This document shows, one piece after another, positions 21,237 through 30,586 of a DNA stretch of 64,000 nt. Numbering within the stretch: the stretch's first letter is position 1; every line of letters starts with the position of its first letter. The stretch spans positions 372,001-436,000 of the forward strand of contig SEHB01000002.1 of the NCBI GenBank assembly GCA_004143945.1. Direction: 5' to 3'. Both the position numbers and the translations under genes were made by a program. The notes below the pieces were generated by a model. It saw nothing but the letters and a program-made list of their open reading frames with translations, was not told the DNA's origin and did not search any database. The stretch comes from Lysobacteraceae bacterium. Its GTDB lineage: Bacteria > Pseudomonadota > Gammaproteobacteria > Xanthomonadales > Rhodanobacteraceae.

Positions 21237-23167
21237 CACGGTCCCCTCGTCGAGAAGATTTCGATGTTGCCGTCCGCATTGTCAACGAGCGGATCGTCGG
21301 CACCGTAGAAGTGGATGACCGGCACCGATCCGTCGAGCCCGATCCGCGCGCCGGTCGCGCCGAGCACGCCCTGGAACACGGTCACGTCGGTCGCGGGCGT
21401 CGCGCGCTGGCGGCGACCGATCTCGCTGAGGAACGAGGTGCCGAGTCGCTCGAACGCGTAGTTGTTGCCGTCGGGATGCAAGGACACGGCGAGGTAGCGC
21501 GGCGTGGTCGCGGCGGGCGTGAGCTGGCTGGTGCCGCCGCTCGCGTCGTTGACGAACACCTGCCACGAATCGCAGGCTGCGTTGGTGCCTGCAAGATCCG
21601 CGTTGGAGATGAACAGCGTGTAGCGGCCCGCCGTGCCGCCGACGTCGGGCGAAAAATTGAACACCGACTCCGAACCGCTGCCGCCGGTGCAGGTACGCGT
21701 CGCGGCGGTCGCCGTGACTTGGCGCCAACCGGCGGTGCCGGTCGTCGCGAGGTCCTTGCGGAAGACCTCCCAGCTTGCATCGCTGTTGTTGCTGCCGCCG
21801 CGCGGGTTGCAGTTGGATTCGAGCACGACGAACTGGCCGGCGCCGGTGTTGCCGTCGATGCGCGGATTGCGCGCTTCGCAGGCGCCGGTGCCGAGCAGTT
21901 CGAGCACCGCGGGCGCGGGCCAGCTGGTCGCGCCGCGCGTCGACACCACGATCTTGCGCGCGCTGCCCGCGCCGGTCAGCGACGCGCAGGTCGACTCCCA
22001 GACGATGCGCGTGCCGTTCTCGCCGATCACGGGGTTTTCGTTGACGCAGCCGGCCGGGATCGACGCAGGCGTCACGGTCTCGACCACGCCGCCGGTTCGG
22101 TCCCAGCGATAGACGTGCTGGGGCGCGCTCGCGTTGAGGCGCGCGGCGATCGCGACGTAGCGACCGGCCGCGTTGGCGACCATCGCGAGGTTCTGCACGC
22201 TGCCGCCGGACGCGAGCGTGAGGCCGGTCGCGCGCGCGTAGGCCGAACCATTCCACGCGTAGACCTGGCGGATCGCGCTCGGGTTGTCGCCGGTCAGGTT
22301 CGCGCTCGAGGCGAACGCGAGCTGGGTGCCGCTCGCGTTCGTCGCGATCGGGAAGCTGTCGACCGGGCGAAGTTCGAAGCCGCCGCCCTTGAGTTCGACC
22401 GCGGAACCGCTGGTATCGGTGAGCTGGCGCAGCGACTCGGTCGGCGTGGCGTCGCACGACGAGCGGATCTCGACCTGGTCCAGCATCAGCGCGGAGTCGT
22501 AGCCGGTGTCGCCCTGGTCGAGCGCGGCGAAGCGCAGCGTCACCGTCGCGCCCGCGGTGAGTCCGCCGATCGGCACGCAGGCATGGCGCCAGCCACCGAC
22601 GCCGTGGCGCAGCAGCGTGTTGCGCACCGCCGCGGGCGAGCTCGCGTTGAGCGACCAGTTGACGAGGCCGAGGCCGGTGCACGGCGCGCTCGGGAAGTTC
22701 GAATAGTTCGTGCCGTTGCTCTTGCAGGAGCTCCCGGACCAGGCCTGCACGAGCGCGCCGCCGTTGATCCCGATGCGCAGGTCGAACAGGTCGTCGAAGT
22801 CGTCGGGCTGCTGTTGCTCGCTGGACGGATAGTTCCAGTCGAATGCGAGCACCGCGGGTGCGAACGGCACCGTGACGGTCTGCGTCAGCGAGACGAAGTC
22901 GAAATCATCGGTGGTGTTGCCGTCGTAGCGTTGCGCGCCGCCGCCGCGATTCTCGGGTCCGTTGGACAGCAGCGCGAACCAGGTGCCTTCGACGGTCGGC
23001 GGCGTGCCGCCGGTGAAGTGCGAGGTGCGCACCGCCGCGGCCGCGCCGGTGCCGCCGACGCTCCAGCCCGCGAGGGTTCCGGTTTCGAAATTGCCGTTGA
23101 CGAGCTGCGCCGCAGCCGGTCCGGTGGCGAGGCTGCAGGCGAGCAGGACGGGCAGGCGCAGGTTCAT
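21236..23167 (-). CDS. Large exported propeller protein, putative fimbrial tip or adhesin
   Basis: 643 residues, secreted (signal peptide MNLRLPVLLACSLATGPAAA). The N-terminal ~220 residues look like a jelly-roll/choice-of-anchor module (NGNFETGTLAGWSVGG, VLAFDWNYPSSEQQ, LDQVEI). The following ~400 residues look like WD40/PD40-type propeller blades (ATNASGTQLAFASSANLTG, then VIGENGTRIVWES, SLHPDGNNYAFERLG). It overlaps the usher-like gene by four bases (ATGA), has a GAGGA ribosome-binding site, and precedes the F-A-D-G-F-E protein. In chaperone-usher operons the gene after the usher often encodes the tip adhesin; that role is inference. Confidence 0.75.
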   Translation of the reverse strand: MNLRLPVLLACSLATGPAAAQLVNGNFETGTLAGWSVGGTGAAAAVRTSHFTGGTPPTVEGTWFALLSNGPENRGGGAQRYDGNTTDDFDFVSLTQTVTVPFAPAVLAFDWNYPSSEQQQPDDFDDLFDLRIGINGGALVQAWSGSSCKSNGTNYSNFPSAPCTGLGLVNWSLNASSPAAVRNTLLRHGVGGWRHACVPIGGLTAGATVTLRFAALDQGDTGYDSALMLDQVEIRSSCDATPTESLRQLTDTSGSAVELKGGGFELRPVDSFPIATNASGTQLAFASSANLTGDNPSAIRQVYAWNGSAYARATGLTLASGGSVQNLAMVANAAGRYVAIAARLNASAPQHVYRWDRTGGVVETVTPASIPAGCVNENPVIGENGTRIVWESTCASLTGAGSARKIVVSTRGATSWPAPAVLELLGTGACEARNPRIDGNTGAGQFVVLESNCNPRGGSNNSDASWEVFRKDLATTGTAGWRQVTATAATRTCTGGSGSESVFNFSPDVGGTAGRYTLFISNADLAGTNAACDSWQVFVNDASGGTSQLTPAATTPRYLAVSLHPDGNNYAFERLGTSFLSEIGRRQRATPATDVTVFQGVLGATGARIGLDGSVPVIHFYGADDPLVDNADGNIEIFSTRGP

Positions 23168-25707
23168 CGTGGAGTCCTCGCATCGAGGTCGATGCCGAAG
23201 GCGAATTCGCGCTCGAGGCGCAGGTCGCGTGCGAGGCCACCTTCGGCCCGCACGCGGTAGGGTCCGGCCGCGAGCCCGTCGATGCGATAGTAGCCCCAGG
23301 CATCGCTGCGCGCGGTCGCGACCCGGCGGCCTTCGGCGTCGAAGACCTCGAGTGCGCGATCGGCGAGCGGTTCGCCCGCGGCGTCGAGCACGCGCCCGGC
23401 GAAGCCGAGCCGCAACGCGAGGCCGAAGTCGACACGCGTGGCCGCGCCCGCGCGCACTTCGACGCGGCGCACCGGATCGGCCGGCTGGTATTCGAGCGGC
23501 AGTTCGCCGCTGTCGAGCGACAGGGAGTAGATGCCATCGGGCAACTGGCCGATCGCGAAGCGACCCGATCCGTCGACTTCTCCGCGCCAGCGGCCGTCGA
23601 GCAGCACGCCGACGCCGGCGAGCCTGCGCGCGTCGAACCCGTCGCCGGCGACGATGCGACCCGAGATCCCGCCGTCGTCGCCGCGCCGCTCGCGATAGCC
23701 GCCGCGCGCGAGGCCCGACGGCGTCACCGCGAAGTCGGCGACCATCGACAGCATCGCGATGCGGCCGGTGCCGCCGAAGCGTTCGCGCTGGAGCGGATCG
23801 TCGAGCACCTGCGCGCGCAGCAGCAGGCCAGGGCGCAGCTCGCCGCTGCCTTCGAGCAGGTAGCCCGCGCGGCCACGGCCGTGCAGCGCACCGAGCGTCC
23901 ACGAGAACGGCCAGCGCGCGCTGCCGGGGCCATTGAGGTAAACGCCGGTGCGGCGACCGAGGCCATCCTCGTCGACGAGCTGTGCGCGCAGCAGCAGGCG
24001 GTCCGGCAGCCGCTGGTCGAGCGTGAACTGGCGCTGGTCGCGATAGTTCGCGTAGCCGAGCGTGGTGTCCCTGAGCGGCGCCCAGCGCGCAACCGTCACG
24101 TAGCGTCCGTCATAGTCGGGGCGCAGCGACAGCGCGAGATCCGCGCGCGGCTGCCATTGCAGCGCGGGCTTGATGAAATCGACCTCGCCGGCTTCGCCGC
24201 CACGCGAATGCCGCGCGACCAGCGACGCCGCGAGCCCCGCGCGCGGCCGCCAGCCGGCTTCGGCCGTGTAGTCCGCGCGCGCGATCGCCTCGTCGTCGAG
24301 GAACCCGGCCTCGCGATGGTTGAACCAGCCATTCCAGAACAGCGCACCGCGTGCGCCGTCGCCGTAGACTTCAACCGCGTTGCCTTCGCCCGCATGCGCG
24401 AGCGTGGCCGACCACACGCCGAGCGCGCCGAGCGAGGCGACCGCGCCGGCCGCGCCCTGCGGGCGCGCGCCGCTGTCCTGCCATGCGGCCATCAGCGTGA
24501 GGCCGTCGCGCACGCCCTGTCGCCACTGGTAGAACCCTGCGCGTTCGCCGCCCTGGTCGAGGCGGTCGAGCGGATTGGCGCTGGTGCCCAAGCCCGCATG
24601 GTGCAACACCGCGCCTTCGGGCAGCAGGCGATCGCTCGCGACCGGGCGGATCTCGTCGACGCGCAGCGGCACGTCGGCCTGGCCCGGTTCGTAGACCGCG
24701 ACTTCGATGCGCTCGCCGGTGCGGGTCTGGTCGCGGAATTCGTAGTGGCCGTCGAGCGCGATCGGCGTGCGCGCGACCACCTGCCCGTCGCGACGCAGTT
24801 CCGCGACGCCGCCCGGCGGACCCTTGCCGCGCAGCGTGCGTTGCGCATCGAGGCGGCTCGCGACGAGGCCGTCGCCATAGGCCGCATCGAACAACGCGCG
24901 CGGTCGGTTGCTCCACGCGACCTGCGCGCCGGTCAGGTGGAAGCCCGGCAGCAGGCCGCCGATCGAACCGGACAGTTCGCGGCCGACCAGATAGCGCGCA
25001 TGGCCCTGTCCGCCCGCGAGCGCCCACAGGTCCACGCGGCGGTCCGATTCGAAATCGTCGATCTCGCGCAGGTACCAGCTGGCCGGGCCGACCACGCCCG
25101 CGAGATCGGTGGTGCCGAGCCAGCTCGAGGAATGCGCGTCGCCGCGCCATGCGATTTCGCTGCGCCAGCGCGACAGGCTCGCGCGCGGCGCGCGGATGTC
25201 GGCCGGGACGGGCGTGGCCTGCGCCGCGTCGCCGGGCGCGGCCGCGAACGGATCCCAGCCGAGGTCGACGCGCAGCGCATACTCGCCGCGGTCGAAACGC
25301 ATGCGCGCGCCGAACGCTTGCGCGAGCGTCGCGACGTCGACGAACAGGAAACCCTGGATCTCGCTCGTGTTCGCGCGCGGAACGCGCGCTTCACCGAGTG
25401 GCGTCGCGAACACGAGTGCGTCCGCGCGCGGCTCGGCCACGAGTCGCAGCGCGCGCACGAGGTAATCGAGCGCGACCAGCGTCACGCCCGCGCGCTGCAC
25501 CACCGCGAGTGCGTCGTGGCGTTCATCGCCGTTGACGACGAGCGCGGCGAGCTGGATCTGCGGCGCGCTGCCCGCGCCGACCGCGTCGGCATAGCCCCCG
25601 AATGGACTCGCCGCGGGCGCGCCGACGGCCTGGCCCGCGCAGAGCAGGCCGGCCAGTGCGAGTGCAGCCGCGAGGCGCGTCGGCGCGAGCGGGAGGAAGC
25701 GCGACAT
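23164..25707 (-). CDS. Divergent fimbrial usher-like outer-membrane protein
   Basis: 847 residues with a signal peptide (LAAALALAGLLCAGQAVGA), sized like FimD/PapC ushers. After an N-terminal periplasmic region (residues ~45-160) come many alternating-hydrophobicity strands. A plug-like segment (AELRRDGQVVARTPIALDG, then HYEFRDQTRTG) sits near residue 300. The C-terminal ~150 residues form carboxypeptidase-regulatory-like beta domains (GISGRIVAGDGFDARRLAGV; GFAGRVLDAAGEPLADRALE). The family match to classical ushers is weak, pointing to the alternative (TcfC/CS1-like) branch. It lies six bases after the chaperone gene and overlaps the next gene by ATGA. Context supports secretion and assembly of the two subunit-like products. 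Confidence 0.78.
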   Translation of the reverse strand: MSRFLPLAPTRLAAALALAGLLCAGQAVGAPAASPFGGYADAVGAGSAPQIQLAALVVNGDERHDALAVVQRAGVTLVALDYLVRALRLVAEPRADALVFATPLGEARVPRANTSEIQGFLFVDVATLAQAFGARMRFDRGEYALRVDLGWDPFAAAPGDAAQATPVPADIRAPRASLSRWRSEIAWRGDAHSSSWLGTTDLAGVVGPASWYLREIDDFESDRRVDLWALAGGQGHARYLVGRELSGSIGGLLPGFHLTGAQVAWSNRPRALFDAAYGDGLVASRLDAQRTLRGKGPPGGVAELRRDGQVVARTPIALDGHYEFRDQTRTGERIEVAVYEPGQADVPLRVDEIRPVASDRLLPEGAVLHHAGLGTSANPLDRLDQGGERAGFYQWRQGVRDGLTLMAAWQDSGARPQGAAGAVASLGALGVWSATLAHAGEGNAVEVYGDGARGALFWNGWFNHREAGFLDDEAIARADYTAEAGWRPRAGLAASLVARHSRGGEAGEVDFIKPALQWQPRADLALSLRPDYDGRYVTVARWAPLRDTTLGYANYRDQRQFTLDQRLPDRLLLRAQLVDEDGLGRRTGVYLNGPGSARWPFSWTLGALHGRGRAGYLLEGSGELRPGLLLRAQVLDDPLQRERFGGTGRIAMLSMVADFAVTPSGLARGGYRERRGDDGGISGRIVAGDGFDARRLAGVGVLLDGRWRGEVDGSGRFAIGQLPDGIYSLSLDSGELPLEYQPADPVRRVEVRAGAATRVDFGLALRLGFAGRVLDAAGEPLADRALEVFDAEGRRVATARSDAWGYYRIDGLAAGPYRVRAEGGLARDLRLEREFAFGIDLDARTPR

Positions 25708-25713
25708 CGGCGG

Positions 25714-26550
25714 CTACCGCGCGGCGACGACGTAGTCGACCGTGGCCGCGACCGGCGTATCGCCGAAGCGGCCATCGACCGCGACGACGTAGCGTCCGGG
25801 TGCGAGCGCATGCGCGGCGAGGTCGAGCGGCACCGTGCGACGCGTCTGCGGCAGCACCGAGGTGCCCGGCAAGGCGCCGGCCGCGACCGCGCCCGCAGGC
25901 ACGCCCCTGGAGAGATCCTGCGCGCGATCGAGCCGCGGCACCTTCGCGGCGCCCGGGAACGCGGACGCCGGATACACGACGTACTGGCCCGCGAGCCGGG
26001 TGGTCGCATTGCCGGTCGTCTCGAGGTCGAACGCGAGGCCGCCCGCACGCGCGCCGAGCGCATGCAGGGTGCCGCGCCGGTCGACCGGACCCGTGTGCAC
26101 GTAGATCGCCGCGCCGATGCGGAAACGCACCGCGAGCGTGGTCGCCGCTTGCGGCGCCGCGATCGGGGTTTCCTCGTTGAAGTAGAGCATCAGGCGCTGC
26201 TCGCCCGGTGGCAGCGCGACCGGCGGGCGCAGCGAGAAGCGCACGGCCTGCGACTGGCCGGGCGGCAACTCGAATTCGAGCGGACTGACCACGGTCCAGC
26301 GCTCGAGCCCGAGCGGTCCCGGCGGCAGGTCGCGCACGTTGTTGCCCTCGTCCTTGTCCCAGGACGACAGCGACACGCGCACGCGCTTGGTCTCGCTGGT
26401 CTCGTTGTAGATCCGGAACGCGTTCGTCGATGCGGCCTCGGCCACGTCGAGTTCGAGCATCTGCGGCGACACCGCGACCTGCGCCGCGGCGGGGACCGCC
26501 GCGAACAGCATCGACAGCGCGAGCGCGCGCAGCAGGGAAAACCGCTTCAT
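25714..26550 (-). CDS. PapD-like periplasmic fimbrial chaperone
   Basis: 278 residues with a signal peptide (MKRFSLLRALALSMLFAAVP, then AAA). The Ig-like N-terminal domain has the PapD pattern: VAVSPQMLELDVAEAASTNA, RIYNETSETKRVRVSL, FELPPGQSQAVRFSLRPP, GEQRLMLYFNEE. These include the alternating-hydrophobic G1 strand that completes subunits. A second beta domain ends in VPLDLAAHALAPGRYVVAVDG. It would hold subunits in the periplasm and deliver them to the usher-like protein. A strong GGGAG ribosome-binding site and an ATGA overlap with the upstream gene are present. Confidence 0.85.
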   Translation of the reverse strand: MKRFSLLRALALSMLFAAVPAAAQVAVSPQMLELDVAEAASTNAFRIYNETSETKRVRVSLSSWDKDEGNNVRDLPPGPLGLERWTVVSPLEFELPPGQSQAVRFSLRPPVALPPGEQRLMLYFNEETPIAAPQAATTLAVRFRIGAAIYVHTGPVDRRGTLHALGARAGGLAFDLETTGNATTRLAGQYVVYPASAFPGAAKVPRLDRAQDLSRGVPAGAVAAGALPGTSVLPQTRRTVPLDLAAHALAPGRYVVAVDGRFGDTPVAATVDYVVAAR

Positions 26551-27116
26551 GAACCACTCCCGATGGCGTCCTCGATCACGAGTTCGCCGCTGTAGCGACC
26601 GGCCGCGACGGCACGGCCGAGGTCGATCTCGAGCACCACACCGCCTTCGAGCGTGCTGCCCTGGGTGTCGCGCGCGATCGTGCGCGGCGCGAGTGCGCGC
26701 ACGCGCACCGGCAACGCGCCGGCGTCGCCCGCATGCACGAGGCGGTCGAACCCCCCCTGGGACTGCAGGCGCACGCGCGGAACCACGCCACGCGCGTACG
26801 GGTTTTCATCGTGGCCGACGCGCTGGCGCCACAGCACCGGGATCTCGCGTTCGATCACGAGCCGGATCGGCGGGGTCGCGATCGCGGCATCCACGACCAG
26901 CGCGCCACCGACGTGGCGCGCCTGCCGCGTGACGCCCGCGAGCGCCTGCACCGGTGCGGTGCCGAGCTCGTCGAGGCGCACCGGCGCGAGTTCGACCCGC
27001 GCCGGCATCGCCACCGCGCTCCAGTGCAACGGCGATGCCGCGGGCGCCAGGCAGGGCGCGAGCCCTGCAAGGACACCGACGAGCCACGACCAGCCACTGG
27101 TGGCGGTGCACCGCAT
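26547..27116 (-). CDS. Exported subunit-like protein of the fimbrial-type operon
   Basis: 189 residues with a signal peptide (WLVGVLAGLAPCLAPAA). The body is beta-rich and ends VVLEIDLGRAVAAGRYSGEL, then VIEDA. The glycine-tyrosine penultimate strand is typical of the C-terminus of donor-strand-complemented pilins and minor subunits. No family is recognised. It starts two bases after the major subunit gene and ends in an ATGA overlap with the chaperone, so it belongs to the same operon. A minor pilin, anchor or second periplasmic helper are the options; minor subunit is favoured. Confidence 0.7.
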   Translation of the reverse strand: MRCTATSGWSWLVGVLAGLAPCLAPAASPLHWSAVAMPARVELAPVRLDELGTAPVQALAGVTRQARHVGGALVVDAAIATPPIRLVIEREIPVLWRQRVGHDENPYARGVVPRVRLQSQGGFDRLVHAGDAGALPVRVRALAPRTIARDTQGSTLEGGVVLEIDLGRAVAAGRYSGELVIEDAIGSGS

Positions 27117-27118
27117 CG

Positions 27119-27784
27119 TCAGGTCGCCGTGACGGTGATCGTGTACTGCGGGTTGCCGGCGTTGGTGTAGACGCCGGTCGACTGCGCATTGGCGAGGTTC
27201 AGGCGCAGCGCGACGTAGCCCGGCAGCGGGGTGCCGAGGCCCGGATCGGCGATCGTCACGGCATCGGTGGCCGCGTTGAACGCGAGCGCGCCGGGCGTGT
27301 TCGCACCGACGTCGATGCCGGTCAGCGTGATCGAGCTCGGGCCGTTGCTGAGCGTCGCGCCGCCGACGCCGAGCGTCGCCGTGACCGTGGTGTTGCCGCT
27401 GGAGCCGCCGAGCGCGCGCAGCGCCCAGACGTTCTGCAGCACGAGCGGAACCGCGGCCGGGTCGACGCCGGCAGTCACCGGGGCCGTGAACGTCGCGGTC
27501 GCGACGCCGCCCGCGACCGTGGCCGCCTGCACCAGCGGAGCCGCGCTCGCGCACTCGGAGGAGCCCGCGGCGACCGAAGCCGTGCAGCCGGTCGGGACGA
27601 GCAGGGTGGCCAGATCGAGGCCGATGCGCAGCTGCGAGTGGTAGTACAGGATCGTGACGCCGTTGGTCAGGTCGATGTCGACCTGCACGTTGCCGGCCGA
27701 GGAAAGGCCGGGCGTCGCGACTGCGGCGGCGGCGGTAATCGCGAGCGCGAGCGCCCGCACCGCAGGAATGCGATGGATCGTCAT
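27119..27784 (-). CDS. Major pilin-like exported protein, first gene of fimbrial-type operon
   Basis: 221 residues with a long signal peptide (ALAITAAAAVATPGLSSAG). The mature protein begins NVQVDIDLTNGVTILYYHSQ and has two cysteines (one near VPTGCTAS). It ends STGVYTNAGNPQYTITVTA, a pattern like the C-terminal strands of chaperone-usher pilins (G-x-Y then alternating hydrophobics). It is the first gene after a 200-base upstream region and has AAGGG upstream of ATG 27784, both fitting a highly expressed major subunit. Family-level similarity is weak, so the pilin call rests on shape and on the following chaperone and usher-like genes. Confidence 0.75.
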   Translation of the reverse strand: MTIHRIPAVRALALAITAAAAVATPGLSSAGNVQVDIDLTNGVTILYYHSQLRIGLDLATLLVPTGCTASVAAGSSECASAAPLVQAATVAGGVATATFTAPVTAGVDPAAVPLVLQNVWALRALGGSSGNTTVTATLGVGGATLSNGPSSITLTGIDVGANTPGALAFNAATDAVTIADPGLGTPLPGYVALRLNLANAQSTGVYTNAGNPQYTITVTAT

Positions 27785-27988
27785 GGTTCACCCTTGGAAA
27801 GTTGGGGGACAACGTTTCCGGCCTCTGCGGGCCGGCACCAGCGCTTAGCACGTAGCGTGCCAACGTGATGGCGCACTCAGTTTCACTATTTTTGTCCGGA
27901 TTGTGCGACGGCTGTCACACAACAGGACGCCAATGGGTGAACCCTGCCCTTGACGTACTCGGGGAAACCCTGATGGAAAGCGCGCAGC
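27785..27988 (-). promoter_or_regulatory. Upstream region of the fimbrial-type operon with two inverted repeats
   Basis: It contains a 22-base near-palindrome TTGTGCGACGGCTGTCACAC plus AA (27901-27922; half-sites TTGTG-N-GAC and GTC-N-CACAA, spacer 4, one mismatch). It also holds a perfect GCACG-TAG-CGTGC repeat (27848-27860) and a CCGGCC/GGCCGG hairpin in the leader (27818-27835). These look like an operator plus leader structure. The half-site spacing does not fit the 16-base CRP/Clp site. No convincing -35/-10 pair was identified. Confidence 0.45.
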
Positions 27989-28246
27989 TCAGTCCGGTCG
28001 CGTCAGGCGTTCGAGTTCGGCCAGGCCCGCGAGCGCGGCCCCGCGCCCGGAGCCGCACATCGACGGCGTCGGCCGCAGCCCGCGGCATACCGCCGGGCGC
28101 GAGGGGTCGCCGAACAGCGCGCAGCGGTCATCATCGCGCAGCTGCACGCACGGGATCCCCGCGGGCTTGCCGTGCGGCATGCCCGGGATCGGCGACGAGA
28201 TCGAAGGCGCGATGCAGCAGGCGCCACAGCCCGGGCGGCAGTGCAT
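27989..28246 (-). CDS. YkgJ-like cysteine-cluster protein
   Basis: 85-residue cytoplasmic protein with eight cysteines in the YkgJ zinc/iron-chelating domain layout: [35 protein letters not shown] and MCGSG. Family members are thought to bind a metal; the role is unknown. It lies three bases downstream of aroE on the same strand, so probably shares its transcript. Length is normal for the short form of the family. Confidence 0.88.
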   Translation of the reverse strand: MHCRPGCGACCIAPSISSPIPGMPHGKPAGIPCVQLRDDDRCALFGDPSRPAVCRGLRPTPSMCGSGRGAALAGLAELERLTRPD

Positions 28247-28249
28247 GCC

Positions 28250-29059
28250 TCAGCCTGCGTGCAGCGCCGCGTGGACAGGCTGCGTGCGGGGACGCAGCCC
28301 GTGCCAGCACGAGAAGGCTTCAGCCGCCTGCTCGACCAGCATCCCGAGGCCATCCACGCAGCGGCCGGCGCCCGCTGCGCGCGCCGATTCGAGGAATCCG
28401 CGCGCCGGCGCACCGTAGGACAGGGCGTAGGCGAGGCTCGCCCGGTCGAACAGTTCGGGCGGCAGGGCGATCACGCCGCCCGCGTGGCTCGCGGCGCTCG
28501 CATCCAGCACGAGGTCGAAGCGGCCTGCGCGCGCGAGCGTGCCGAGGTCGGTCGCGCGAGCGCGGGCGCCGAGTGCATCCGCGAGCGCCTCGGCGCGCGC
28601 GCGTGTTCGGTTGGCCAGCACGAGCTCGCCGACACCGGCATCGACGAGCGCGAATGCGACCGCGCGCGCCGCGCCACCGGCACCGAGCAGAAGCACGCGT
28701 CGACCGGCCGGGTCGAACGCGTGGCGCTCGGCGAGATCGCGCAGCAGGCCGACGCCATCGGTGCTGTCGCCGTGCCAGCCGTCGCCTTCGCGCACCAGCG
28801 TGTTGACGCTGCCGCATCGACGCGCCCGTTCACTCGCGCTGCGGCACAGCTCAAGCGCGTCCTGCTTGAGCGGCGAGGTGATGTTCGCGCCGACGCCGCC
28901 CGCGCGCGCGAACGCCGCCAGCGCGTCCGCGAACGCGTCGCGCCCGGCTTCGATCGCGCGGTACTCGAGCGCGATGCCGGCCTGCGCGGCGAACGCCGCA
29001 TGGATCCGCGGCGAGAGCGAATGCGCGATCGGCTGTCCGAATACCGCGTAGCATTTCAT
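28250..29059 (-). CDS. aroE: Shikimate 5-dehydrogenase
   Basis: NADP-dependent reduction of 3-dehydroshikimate to shikimate in aromatic amino-acid synthesis. The 269-residue product starts MKCYAVFGQPIAHSLSPRIH and carries the catalytic Lys/Asp region (GANITSPLKQDALELC). It also has the conserved SVNTL, DSTDGVGLLRDL, and the NADP-binding GAGGAARAVAFAL followed by ANRTRARAEAL. All are standard for AroE at the standard length. It precedes the YkgJ-like gene. Confidence 0.96.
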   Translation of the reverse strand: MKCYAVFGQPIAHSLSPRIHAAFAAQAGIALEYRAIEAGRDAFADALAAFARAGGVGANITSPLKQDALELCRSASERARRCGSVNTLVREGDGWHGDSTDGVGLLRDLAERHAFDPAGRRVLLLGAGGAARAVAFALVDAGVGELVLANRTRARAEALADALGARARATDLGTLARAGRFDLVLDASAASHAGGVIALPPELFDRASLAYALSYGAPARGFLESARAAGAGRCVDGLGMLVEQAAEAFSCWHGLRPRTQPVHAALHAG

Positions 29060-29085
29060 CGTTCGGTGTACATCCCGCAGGAAGC

Positions 29086-29320
29086 GTCAGACTGAAACAC
29101 CAGGCACAAGGCAAGGCGGCAAGGACCGAAACACGAAGCGCACGGAGAAGATCCGGAAGGGTCAAACACGGAGCTCACCGAGCACACCGGGAGAAGCCTT
29201 TGCTCGAACAGGGCATGCAGCTTCGCAGCAGCGACCCGCTGCATGCAGTGCGTCTCCTTCGTGCTTGGTGTTTCAAACCTTGCTCGCTTCTCCTCCGTGT
29301 GCGCGGTGTGCTCCGTGTTT
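29086..29320. repeat. Complex inverted-repeat element between aroE and hemB
   Basis: Nested imperfect inverted repeats fill the 319-base gap. Outer GAAACACCAGGCAC (from 29094) pairs with GTGCTTGGTGTTTC (to 29276). Inner AAACACGGAGCTCACCGAGC (29164-29196) pairs with the arm ending GCGGTGTGCTCCGTGTTT (29287-29320). A perfect GCATGCAGC/GCTGCATGC hairpin lies at 29213-29246. A related fragment is at 20304-20345. No ORF of interest lies in the gap. It looks like a non-autonomous, hairpin-forming intergenic element. Confidence 0.65.
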
Positions 29321-29378
29321 CGGGCTTTGCGTGCTTCTTCCGGCAGTGCCCCGTGCCGCTATCCTCGCGAAACACGCG

Positions 29379-30455
<1,077 letters not shown>

Positions 30456-30586
30456 TCAGCGCTGCTGGCCGGCCTCTGTCGCGCCGCGTCATGCAAAACT
30501 GTTAAGCAATCGTTAGTAATCGCTGCGCTAACGTGATCAAGTGGCGCCTCAGCTTTGGCGCTGAACATGCTGTAGAGCATAAGAAA

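Noticed and set aside
27901-27922. CRP/Clp binding site upstream of the fimbrial-type operon
   Set aside because: The half-sites resemble TGTGA/TCACA but are separated by eight bases instead of six, so I list it only as an unassigned palindrome.
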